Shown one piece after another: positions 26,917-35,332 of a stretch of DNA of 44,614 nucleotides (the stretch's first letter is position 1; every line of letters starts with the position of its first letter). A model generated the notes under the pieces. The model ran no database searches, was not told where the DNA came from, and saw only the letters and a list, made by a program, of their open reading frames with translations. A program made the translations under genes and the position numbers. The stretch is taken from NCBI GenBank assembly GCA_031261285.1, contig JAISKM010000147.1:1-44614 (forward strand), written 5' to 3'. Origin of the DNA: Candidatus Symbiothrix sp. GTDB taxonomy: Bacteria > Bacteroidota > Bacteroidia > Bacteroidales > Azobacteroidaceae.

Positions 26917-29900
26917 GTGATGCAACCTAAAGAAACATACAACAAAAATCACCGGACGGAATGTATTGCGCTCCTGTTGGTAACTGTTATAATCGCGTTA
27001 GCATTTTTCCGGCTCTATAGCAATCAAAAAGAAAACCTTGCCATTGTAAATCAAGGAATAGAAGATAAGACGGTTTTTGTGCTTAAAAAAGGAGTTGATT
27101 CGAATGGGTTGTCGAAACTTTTGGTAGACAATAACTATTTTTCGGATAAAAAAGATGCAGATGCTATTGCTAATAGTATTCATGACAAGTTGGAACAAGG
27201 AAAGGTCTTGCCCAATTTGGGAGCATTGAATTTATCCGGGTTTAGAATAGACGCTGACTCCGCTGAACTAATCGGAGGCGAAGCCCTAACCATGCAAGTG
27301 CAACGCTCTCGTGAGATTTTACAACTAACATCAAAAATAGACAGTCTGTACACTAATTTACCTTCCGGCACAATTGATTTAAACCACAGAGATAGCTGCT
27401 CTATCACCGTAAAAGTGCACGAAAAAAGAGCAAAGGCGTCGTGGTTTGCAAAACTCCGTAAAAAAGACTTCAATAATGTTGACAGTGTTATTGTACAGTT
27501 AAAAGAACACTATTGGTTGATAGAAAATAGTTATCAAAAATCGGACGGGACTGTAGATACTATTTTTGTTGCGAAAGATACCATTTGTGGATATGCCACG
27601 ACAAATCAAAAGGGCATTGCAATTTTTCAAGGCTTAAAAAAGGAAGGGCATTACAGTGTTTTGCCCATTAAAAAAGGGTTTGAATATGGCTCTTCTCAAG
27701 GCACAAACAACGGCAAGCCATTAAAAGAAAACCAAACATATTCTTTCTCCCAAAAGGCACATACCATACACTTGATTGACCGGCTCACTTATTCCCAGAT
27801 AAAAGAAGATGCTACAATCATCGTTCGCACACCGCAAGATTATAAAGATAGTTTGCTGAAATACATCGTGTTGTTTTTCCTCGCTTGGTGGAGTTTGTAT
27901 TTCTATTTACAGTTGCGCAAAAAGGAAACTGACCCACTCATCTTACCTTTATTGATGACCCTGACCGGCATCTGTTTGGTTGTCATGTATGCTATTCACG
28001 ATCCGCTTGTCGACAAAATGCTTGGAGAAGAGATGGCTCATGGAATCATATCCGGCGTCATGTTAATAGCAGCACTCTCGGAAGTTAATTTTTTAAGATT
28101 TGTCAATTCGCAAAGCGGATTCAAAATCAACAATAAGCGGATGACAGTGCCGTTTGATTTACCTTTCCTTCCCGAAGGCTATGGATACCTGTTGTTAGCC
28201 CTGTTGCTTGCCTTGTTGCTCATTCCATTTGGCACCGGTCCGGAAGGAAGTGATGTGCAAGTCAATCTGTTTTTCTTTCAGCCAAGTGAGATCACTAAAT
28301 ATTTAATGGTCATATTTTTAGCAACATTTTTCTCAAAAAACGCTACCTATTTTTTGAAAATAACAGATGTTAAAAAACGCATTCGCAATATTGCAATTAT
28401 CGGTGGTGCAATCGCTGTGCTATTAGGCATTTATCTGTTTTTGGGTGATATGGGACCGGCTCTTGTTTTGGCACTCACATTCATCCTCATTTATTCTGTG
28501 GCGCGTCGCGATTTTCCACAGTTGCTTTTAGGCACCGCTTCATTTGCCTTGATGCTGTGGCTGTCCGTTAAATTGGGAAACCAATGGAGATACAATTCAC
28601 AACTTGTTTTGGCATCATCTGCTCTCTTGTGGTTTGTAGTGTGGTTAGGCTATGGCAGGATAAATAAAAAACAAATTTTTGAAAGTGCACTTTTTCTCAA
28701 TTTGGTCATTGCTGCTTTTATATTTGGCGGAAATCTGCCAAAAGTGGGTGAACGATTGAACAACAGAAATGCCATATATGCCAACCTTTGGGACAATGAT
28801 GTAACAGGTGGTGACCAAGTGGCGCAAGGATTGTGGGGACTTGCCTACGGAGGCACTTTCGGACAGGGATTGGGCGAAGGAAATCCGAATTTAGTGCCGG
28901 CGTTTCATACCGACATGATTTTTACCGGTATTGGCGAAGAATTGGGTTGGACAGGTTTATTGATTATCATTCTCTGCTTGGCTGTTTTGCTGCATCGAAG
29001 CTTGCTTATTGGGCGACGAGCGGCGCAACCCTTACTTTTCTATTTGGCAACGGGTATTGCGATTGTTACAGGTGTCCAGTTTCTCATCATTACTTTTGGC
29101 AGTATCGGCATCATCCCGCTAACAGGCGTTGCGGTGCCATTCCTCAGTTATGGTAAAGTAGGGATAATCTTGAATCTGGCTGCTTTTGGCGTTGTGTTAT
29201 CTATTTCTAAAAATCGAGGCTCCAATCTTCAAAAAGAAGAGATTACAAAAAACTATGATATGATTATCGGTGCCGGCAGTCTGGCATACACACTCTGTTC
29301 GATGGTGTTATTGAGTGTGTTGGCTTCCTATCAATTTTTTAGACAGGATACTATACTTGTAAAACCCGCTTTTATTGTCACTCAACAAGGCGAACGAATG
29401 GTTGAATACAACCCCCGTATCTCGTTATTAATGCGTGAATTGAATGCCGGAATTATTTATGACAGAAATGGGATGATTTTGGCTACAAACAAAGACAAAA
29501 AACGCTATTACCCTTTTGGCAACAGTATGCTTTTCTGGACAGGAGATTTTAATTCCAAAATTCTGTGGGAAGGCGGTGAAAGCGCACGAGGTTATATTGC
29601 CGAATACCGCCACCTCGACCATTTAAGAGGTTTCGACAATGAGCCTCAAAAAGTAAATTTACCCACACAATTAACCGGCAACAGGTTTTTAACTAAAAAA
29701 TTAATACGCAAAGACTTTTATTTTTACCACTATCCGAAGGTAATTGTAGACATTCTCAAAGACGGATTACACGGAAAAAAGGTCAGGGAACAAAATGCAA
29801 AAAGAGAACTGAATGATATTAGTTTGACGGTGGACGCAGCGTTACAAATGGGATTGCAAGAATTTATCAAGAATAAAGCGTCTAATACAGATCCGGAACA

Positions 29901-30966
29901 AAAGTATCGTTTTCATGAACAATCGCGTGTTTCGGTTGTCGTTTTGGGCGCAGAAACGGGGGAACTGCTTGCCTCTGCCAATTATCCTCTACCCGACCCT
30001 GTTCTGTTGAAAGCATTGTCCGACAACAAACAGACCCAATCGACTACACTCATGACGGATAGAGATTTAGGCATCACAGAACCTACTGCTCCGGGCTCTA
30101 CGGCAAAAGTGATGTCTGCCTTAGCCTCTTTCATCAAATTAGGCAATGCAGCTGATACCATAAAATATTATGTGGATCCGGCTGAAATCATTCATGCAGA
30201 TCATGGCGAGGAACCTAAGGGACGAAAAGTTGGACTGTCTGATGCTATCGTGAACTCTTCCAATGTCTATTTTATCAAATTGGTCAATGATAAAAATTTG
30301 GTTGCACCGTTAGCTGATATTTATTGGCAAACAGGAGTAAGAGTCAATTTCGATTTGCCCTACGTGTATTATAAAAATCTGAACGAAAAAGATAAAACTG
30401 ATTTTAAGGATCAAATGGAAGACCTCTCTATAAAAGGCACAACGAAGTATCGTAAATATGTGGCAGAGCGAAAACCTGCCAAACTTCACGACAGTGAATA
30501 TCAATTGGCATGGGGACAATCGCCCATTTCCGCAACCCCTTTGACGATGGCAAGAGTGGTTGCAACAGTTGCCAACGGAGGTATATTAAAAGATACCAAA
30601 TTTGTCATAACAAACCATATTGAGGATGTTCCTAAACAAAACGAAACCCAAATAGTGGATAAAAACTTTGCCGATACTTTAAAAAGTTATATGAAGATTG
30701 AAAGCAAGGTGCGAAAATACAGTAAGACAAATCCAATCTATTTTACTGAGAATGTCGGTGGAAAATCCGGAACACCTCAAATAGCGGTTAGAACGAATCA
30801 TACGACAGATTATGACGGTTGGTATATCTTTTTTGTAGAAAACACCAAAGAATATAATACGATAGCAGTAGCTGTGCGTATAGAAAATGTCAAAAGCGGC
30901 ACAGCAGCACAATTGGCAGCAGATTTGGTGAAAAAATTTTGGACGCAAGCACAAGAAAACAATTAA
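26917..30966 (+). CDS. SEDS (RodA/FtsW) glycosyltransferase fused to class B penicillin-binding transpeptidase
   Basis: 1349 residues, likely a two-in-one peptidoglycan synthase in the inner membrane. A first membrane helix (15-32) is followed by about 275 periplasmic residues of unknown fold, rich in polar beta strands. The SEDS domain spans about 310-770 with the conserved GDMGPALVLAL, GGTFGQGLGEGNPNLVPAFHTDMIFTGIGEELG (given here only as landmarks; D666 in HTD) and VPFLSYG segments. After another helix (about 788-808) comes the transpeptidase: S1061-TAK1064 (nucleophile Ser), S1114-S-N1116 and K1283-S-G-T1286, all intact. SEDS proteins polymerise glycan from lipid II and usually pair with a separate PBP; here both are one chain. 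Last gene of the block. Confidence 0.93.
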   Translation: MMQPKETYNKNHRTECIALLLVTVIIALAFFRLYSNQKENLAIVNQGIEDKTVFVLKKGVDSNGLSKLLVDNNYFSDKKDADAIANSIHDKLEQGKVLPNLGALNLSGFRIDADSAELIGGEALTMQVQRSREILQLTSKIDSLYTNLPSGTIDLNHRDSCSITVKVHEKRAKASWFAKLRKKDFNNVDSVIVQLKEHYWLIENSYQKSDGTVDTIFVAKDTICGYATTNQKGIAIFQGLKKEGHYSVLPIKKGFEYGSSQGTNNGKPLKENQTYSFSQKAHTIHLIDRLTYSQIKEDATIIVRTPQDYKDSLLKYIVLFFLAWWSLYFYLQLRKKETDPLILPLLMTLTGICLVVMYAIHDPLVDKMLGEEMAHGIISGVMLIAALSEVNFLRFVNSQSGFKINNKRMTVPFDLPFLPEGYGYLLLALLLALLLIPFGTGPEGSDVQVNLFFFQPSEITKYLMVIFLATFFSKNATYFLKITDVKKRIRNIAIIGGAIAVLLGIYLFLGDMGPALVLALTFILIYSVARRDFPQLLLGTASFALMLWLSVKLGNQWRYNSQLVLASSALLWFVVWLGYGRINKKQIFESALFLNLVIAAFIFGGNLPKVGERLNNRNAIYANLWDNDVTGGDQVAQGLWGLAYGGTFGQGLGEGNPNLVPAFHTDMIFTGIGEELGWTGLLIIILCLAVLLHRSLLIGRRAAQPLLFYLATGIAIVTGVQFLIITFGSIGIIPLTGVAVPFLSYGKVGIILNLAAFGVVLSISKNRGSNLQKEEITKNYDMIIGAGSLAYTLCSMVLLSVLASYQFFRQDTILVKPAFIVTQQGERMVEYNPRISLLMRELNAGIIYDRNGMILATNKDKKRYYPFGNSMLFWTGDFNSKILWEGGESARGYIAEYRHLDHLRGFDNEPQKVNLPTQLTGNRFLTKKLIRKDFYFYHYPKVIVDILKDGLHGKKVREQNAKRELNDISLTVDAALQMGLQEFIKNKASNTDPEQKYRFHEQSRVSVVVLGAETGELLASANYPLPDPVLLKALSDNKQTQSTTLMTDRDLGITEPTAPGSTAKVMSALASFIKLGNAADTIKYYVDPAEIIHADHGEEPKGRKVGLSDAIVNSSNVYFIKLVNDKNLVAPLADIYWQTGVRVNFDLPYVYYKNLNEKDKTDFKDQMEDLSIKGTTKYRKYVAERKPAKLHDSEYQLAWGQSPISATPLTMARVVATVANGGILKDTKFVITNHIEDVPKQNETQIVDKNFADTLKSYMKIESKVRKYSKTNPIYFTENVGGKSGTPQIAVRTNHTTDYDGWYIFFVENTKEYNTIAVAVRIENVKSGTAAQLAADLVKKFWTQAQENN

Positions 30967-31015
30967 TATTACCCATCGGAACTACTCTCGCGCACAAAAT
31001 TTTATTTTTCAACAG

Positions 31016-31042
31016 GTTGTAAACTAATTTTTTGTATCTTTG
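31016..31042 (+). promoter_or_regulatory. Promoter of the TPR protein gene
   Basis: GTTG (31016-31019) and TATCTTTG (31035-31042), eight bases before the start codon. The sequence from -33 to -7 is almost the same as in the guaA/galactosidase promoters (GGTTGTAAA ... AATTTTT.GTATCTTTG), so the TPR gene is probably transcribed separately from the block upstream. Confidence 0.7.
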
Positions 31043-31050
31043 CGACCAAT

Positions 31051-32685
31051 ATGAAACATTTATTGCCGGTTTTGTGTGTTTTGTTGTCCATTTTGACGGT
31101 TCCTGTTAGCATTATGGCGCAAATCAATACCAATCAGATGATTCGGATTGGGCGGAATGCCTTGTATCTGGAAGATTATGTGATGGCGATTCAACATTTC
31201 AATCAGGTCATCAAAGCCAAGCCCTATTTGGCAGAGCCTTACCTCTACCGGGCGATTGCGAAATACAGTTTGGACGATTTCACCGGTGCTGAAAATGACT
31301 TGACGCTCTGTCTTGAGCGCAATCCGTTTCTCGTGCAAGCCTATTTGTGTCGCGGGGCGAGCCGTCAAAATTTGGGCGATTATGAAAAGGCGATTGCCGA
31401 CTACACGCAAGGGTTGAAATCTTTGCCGGAAGATAAACAGATGCTGCTCAACCTGTCCATCGCCTACGCACAAACGAAACAGTTGGATGCCGCACTCAAA
31501 AATTTAGATGCGTTGCTGGCTTACCAACCAAACTATCCGCAAGGCTATTTGGCGCGCGGTTCGGTCTACGTCGAGCAAGGCGACACGCTTCAAGCGTTTG
31601 CCGACTACAACAAAGCCTTGGAACTTGACAAAAATCAGGCTTCCGGTTATGCGCAACGAGGCATGCTCTATTTGCAGCAAGAAAATTACGCACAGGCGCT
31701 ACAAGACTACAATCAAGCTATTTTGTTGGCATCCGATCGAGGTGGCTATTACATTAATCGCGGGTTGATCAAATACCATCTCAACGATTTGCGGGGTGCC
31801 ATGGCGGACTACGACAAAGTCATTTCCATGGAAACGCACAATCAATTGGCACTGTATAACCGCGCGTTGCTCCGTTCGCAAGTGGGTGACACTTACGGGG
31901 CGATTGACGATTTTAACAAGGTGATTGAGTGGGAGCCGGACAATTTTATGGCGATGTACAACCTCGCTTTGCAAAATAATGAGGCTAAAAACTACCGTGA
32001 GGCGGTTGCGCTCTTGGATAAAGTGCTGAAAGAATACCCCATTTTCGTGCCGGCGTACTATGCTCGTGCCGAGCTGAAACGTAAAATAGGCGATTTGAAA
32101 GGCTATGACAAAGATTATTGGTATGCCTACGATTTGGAACAAAAATTGCAAAAACAAAAGGCACAAGGACTGGTGATCACGGGCAAAACCGTGCTGCCGG
32201 CGGGTACAAACCTGGACGAAACTGCTGAAAATGGAGACGATGCCGCCACGACTAAAACACGCGAAAAATCGGACAAAAACATCAACAAATTCAATCGCCT
32301 CGTGGTGGCTGACAAAATCGAGGAACAGCAATCCAAATACACCGATGAATTGCGTGGACGGGTGCAAGACCGGGACGTGACAATTGAGTTGATGCCCGCA
32401 TTCGACCTTGCCGGTGCCGCCGGGAATGCCAATACTGCCGGCAATGAAAAAGCCGATTTCAATCGTGGCTATGCGTTAAATATGCAAAAAGACCACGCTG
32501 CGGCTATCTTGGCTTATACTGACGCCATCCAACGCAACCCCGAATTTGCAGAGGCCTATTACAATCGTGGTTTGACACATCTCTATCTGGGCGAAAACGA
32601 ACTCGGCATTGCCGACATGAGCAAAGCGGGCGAACTTGGTGTCATCAATGCTTACTCTGTTATCAAAAAAATGACAACTGAATGA
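31051..32685 (+). CDS. Secreted tetratricopeptide repeat protein
   Basis: 544 residues: signal peptide (1-24, ending MAQ) and about ten TPR units of 34 residues (for example AIQHFNQVIKAKPYLAEPYLYRA, AIADYTQGLKSLPED, AFADYNKALELDKNQASGY, ALQDYNQAILLAS, AIDDFNKVIEWEPDN, AVALLDKVLKEYP), a charged linker (about 380-460) and one more TPR pair near the end (AILAYTDAIQRNPEFAEAYYNRG). Such proteins are common periplasmic or outer-membrane scaffolds in Bacteroidetes; partners are unknown. It has its own promoter after the SEDS-PBP gene. A run of AATTAAAA repeats follows in the 42-base gap to thrC. Confidence 0.88.
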   Translation: MKHLLPVLCVLLSILTVPVSIMAQINTNQMIRIGRNALYLEDYVMAIQHFNQVIKAKPYLAEPYLYRAIAKYSLDDFTGAENDLTLCLERNPFLVQAYLCRGASRQNLGDYEKAIADYTQGLKSLPEDKQMLLNLSIAYAQTKQLDAALKNLDALLAYQPNYPQGYLARGSVYVEQGDTLQAFADYNKALELDKNQASGYAQRGMLYLQQENYAQALQDYNQAILLASDRGGYYINRGLIKYHLNDLRGAMADYDKVISMETHNQLALYNRALLRSQVGDTYGAIDDFNKVIEWEPDNFMAMYNLALQNNEAKNYREAVALLDKVLKEYPIFVPAYYARAELKRKIGDLKGYDKDYWYAYDLEQKLQKQKAQGLVITGKTVLPAGTNLDETAENGDDAATTKTREKSDKNINKFNRLVVADKIEEQQSKYTDELRGRVQDRDVTIELMPAFDLAGAAGNANTAGNEKADFNRGYALNMQKDHAAAILAYTDAIQRNPEFAEAYYNRGLTHLYLGENELGIADMSKAGELGVINAYSVIKKMTTE

Positions 32686-32727
32686 ATTAAAAATTAAAAA
32701 TTAAAAATTACGAATTTTGTTTATAAT

Positions 32728-34152
32728 ATGGAGTATAGTTCAACACGAGATAGTGTGCGGCGTCAATATTGCAGCAGTGAGGTTCTGATAAAGGGTTTGG
32801 CTGACGATGGCGGGCTTTTTGTGCCTGTGGATTTTCCTGCCGTTACATTTTCCGGTCGCGAAAATTATATTGACATGGCGACGGCGATTTTCAGGCAATT
32901 TTTGACTGATTTTGCAGACAATGATATTCAAACTATTGTCAACCAAACGTATCGCGATTTTAATCCGTCTGTTTTGCATAAAATAAACGACACATTGATT
33001 TTTTTGGAATTGTGGCATGGGAAAACGTCTGCTTTCAAAGATGTGGCGTTGCAACTTTTGCCCCGATTACTCACTCAAGCACTGAAAAACAGCCATGAGG
33101 ATGCAGAAGTCGTAATTTTGGTGGCGACTTCCGGCGATACGGGAAAAGCGGCGTTGGAAGGTTTTGCGAATGTGCCGCAAACTAAAATCGCTGTTTTTTA
33201 TCCGCAAGATGGTGTGTCGGACACGCAAAAGCAGCAAATGGTGACGCAAGAAGGCGATAATGTGGCTGTTTTTGCAATTAAAGGCAATTTTGATGACGCC
33301 CAAACTGCCGTCAAAAAGATATTAAACGATAGCGATTACCTGAAATCCAATTCGAACGTCATTTTTTCGTCTGCCAATTCTATCAATTGGGGGCGATTGA
33401 TGCCGCAATTAGTGTATTATTTTTCGAGCTATTTTTCGGTCGCCAATGGAGACGAAAAAGTGAGTTTTATTGTGCCGACAGGTAATTTTGGTGATATTTT
33501 GGCGGGCTATTATGCCAAGAAAATGGGGTTGCCGGTTGATAAGTTGATTTGCGCTTCCAACAAAAATAATGTGTTGACGGATTTTATTCAAACAGGCGTC
33601 TATTCCGTCAAGCGCGATTTTTACAAAACGATTTCGCCGTCGATGGACATTCTTGTGTCGAGCAATTTGGAACGCCTGCTTTTTGATGTATATGACGGCG
33701 ATGCGAACGCTATTTCCGGTTTGATGAATGACTTAAAAGAAACAGGTCAATTCAAAATCGGTCAATCGCAATTGGAAAAGATTCAGGAGACGTTCATCGC
33801 TGATTTTGCCACCGAAGAGGAGACGAAACAGGCGATTCAAACGGCTTATGAGCAATATCATTACCTCATTGATACGCATACGGCTGTTGCTTTTGCCGTT
33901 TATGAAAAGCATCCGCTTGAAAATAAGACCGTCATTTTGTCAACGGCATCGCCGTATAAATTTCCGCAGAACGTGTATCAAGCGATTTTTAAAGAAGATA
34001 CGACGGATTATGCGACAGCCCTTTATGAAAAAACGGGAGTTGAAATTCCAAAAAACATAAAGGAATTACAAAATAAAAAGGTCATACATACGAAAGTGAT
34101 TGAAAAAGGGATGATAAAAAACGCATTGAATGATTTTCTAATAAGGAGATAA
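32728..34152 (+). CDS. thrC: Threonine synthase
   Basis: 474 residues. PLP enzyme that turns O-phosphohomoserine into threonine and phosphate. It starts with the family pattern YSSTRD and LADDGGLFVP; the PLP lysine is K104 in TSAFKDVALQ, and the phosphate-binding loop ATSGDTGKAALEGF and the PTGNFGDILAGYYAKKMGLP block are present. Length and ends are normal. It precedes thrB after a 243-base gap filled with hairpin repeats, so the two may still be co-transcribed. thrA is not in the window. Confidence 0.96.
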   Translation: MEYSSTRDSVRRQYCSSEVLIKGLADDGGLFVPVDFPAVTFSGRENYIDMATAIFRQFLTDFADNDIQTIVNQTYRDFNPSVLHKINDTLIFLELWHGKTSAFKDVALQLLPRLLTQALKNSHEDAEVVILVATSGDTGKAALEGFANVPQTKIAVFYPQDGVSDTQKQQMVTQEGDNVAVFAIKGNFDDAQTAVKKILNDSDYLKSNSNVIFSSANSINWGRLMPQLVYYFSSYFSVANGDEKVSFIVPTGNFGDILAGYYAKKMGLPVDKLICASNKNNVLTDFIQTGVYSVKRDFYKTISPSMDILVSSNLERLLFDVYDGDANAISGLMNDLKETGQFKIGQSQLEKIQETFIADFATEEETKQAIQTAYEQYHYLIDTHTAVAFAVYEKHPLENKTVILSTASPYKFPQNVYQAIFKEDTTDYATALYEKTGVEIPKNIKELQNKKVIHTKVIEKGMIKNALNDFLIRR

Positions 34153-34250
34153 TTATTACAAAAGTTCAGGGGCTGGCAATAAAACAAACAAAAAAAGACA
34201 ATAATTTGACACACAAGGGAATGATTATGGCGGATTGTCGGCAATAAAAC

Positions 34251-34367
34251 GACCCCAAAGGGGTCACATGTTTATAGCAATGACACATACCGTCTACATT
34301 CGACCCCGTAGGGGTCGTACATAGGGGATTATGATCTTTTGCTATAAATATACGACCCGTTGGGTCG
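34251..34367. repeat. Cluster of three REP-like hairpins in the thrC-thrB gap
   Basis: Hairpins are GACCCC-AAA-GGGGTC (34251-34265), CGACCCC-GTA-GGGGTCG (34301-34317) and CGACCC-GTT-GGGTCG (34353-34367). TTTATAGCAA after the first (34271-34280) has a perfect inverted copy TTGCTATAAA before the third (34339-34348). The outer two therefore form one large inverted repeat with the middle hairpin inside. This looks like an interspersed, perhaps transposable, repeat family. The rest of the gap (34153-34250) shows nothing I can assign. Confidence 0.7.
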
Positions 34368-34395
34368 GAAACGAACAAATAAAAATTATAAAAAT

Positions 34396-35259
34396 ATGAA
34401 AATAATTGTGCCGGCAACATCGGCTAATTTGGGGTGTGGGTTTGACAGTATCGGAATCGCGCTTGATTTGTATCTGGAGCTGGAGGTGCTGGAGCCAAAT
34501 GAGAAATGGGTAATCGCGTCGGATTTTGGTGCGGGCATTCCAAAAGATGAAACAAATTTAATTGTTAAGACTGCGCTTGAGCTTGCGCCTGACTTGCAGC
34601 CTCACAAGCTTGCGATGAAATCCAATGTGCCTCTGACTCGCGGGTTGGGGAGTAGTTCTACAGCCATTGTCGCAGGGATTTTGCTTGCCAACGAGCTTGC
34701 TAATTTGAAACTTAGCAAACATGAGATGCTCAATTTCGCATCCAAAATGGAGGGACATCCCGACAATGTGGCGCCTGCTATTCTCGGAGGTTTGGTGATT
34801 GGCTGTTTTCAAAACGGCAAATTGGATTATGCACCGATGACGGCTCCCGATTGTGCCTACATTGCATTTATTCCGGATTATAGTTTGCCAACGAAAGTTT
34901 CTCGCGGTGTATTGCCCAAGACGATTGATTATCCGGAAGCGGTTACGGCCTCTGCGATTGCCAATGTAATGGTGGCAAGCCTTGTCAATGGCAATCTCAA
35001 AATAGCGGGAAAAATGATGGAAGAAGACCGGTTTCATGAAAAATACCGCGACGAATTGGTGCCTGAATTGGGGGAAGTTCGGCAGATTTCTTACGAATAT
35101 GGTGCATACGCCTGTGTGTTGAGTGGTGCAGGTCCTACTATTTTAATACTCACTCCAAAAGAACAAGTGGCAACTATCAAAGAAAAATTGGCCTCAAAAT
35201 TCGATGCTAAAATTATTGAATTGCATCCGGATGTTGAGGGGGCACGGGTTATAAGTTAA
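34396..35259 (+). CDS. thrB: Homoserine kinase
   Basis: 287 residues from the ATG at 34396, where homologues begin (MKIIVPATSANLGCGFDSIG). It belongs to the GHMP kinase family and phosphorylates homoserine with ATP, supplying the substrate of ThrC. The ATP loop is PLTRGLGSSSTAIVAG near residue 80-95, and the C-terminal motif CVLSGAGPTILIL is present. An in-frame ATG 36 bases upstream lies in repeat DNA and is unlikely. Its last codons (ATAAGTTAA) are the same sequence as the tandem repeat that follows, so repeat expansion starts at the gene end. Confidence 0.95.
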   Translation: MKIIVPATSANLGCGFDSIGIALDLYLELEVLEPNEKWVIASDFGAGIPKDETNLIVKTALELAPDLQPHKLAMKSNVPLTRGLGSSSTAIVAGILLANELANLKLSKHEMLNFASKMEGHPDNVAPAILGGLVIGCFQNGKLDYAPMTAPDCAYIAFIPDYSLPTKVSRGVLPKTIDYPEAVTASAIANVMVASLVNGNLKIAGKMMEEDRFHEKYRDELVPELGEVRQISYEYGAYACVLSGAGPTILILTPKEQVATIKEKLASKFDAKIIELHPDVEGARVIS

Positions 35260-35264
35260 AAGTA

Positions 35265-35320
35265 ATAAGTTATAAGTTATAAGTTATAAGTTATAAGTAA
35301 TAAGTAATAAGTAATAAGTT
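35265..35320. repeat. 7-bp tandem repeat between thrB and proA
   Basis: Eight uninterrupted 7-base units: four ATAAGTT (35265-35292), three ATAAGTA (35293-35313), one ATAAGTT (35314-35320). Two degenerate units precede it and run into the thrB stop codon. Unit number may vary by slippage and would change thrB-proA spacing. Confidence 0.9.
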
Positions 35321-35332
35321 AAGTTATGTGTT

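Noticed and set aside
9540..30966. Type VI secretion system or other secretion locus with FHA and kinase parts
   Set aside because: No sheath, baseplate, Hcp, VgrG, ClpV or TssM-like gene in the block; FHA, kinase and phosphatase genes alone do not define one.
35265..35320. CRISPR-like array
   Set aside because: Units are contiguous 7-mers with no spacers and no cas genes nearby.
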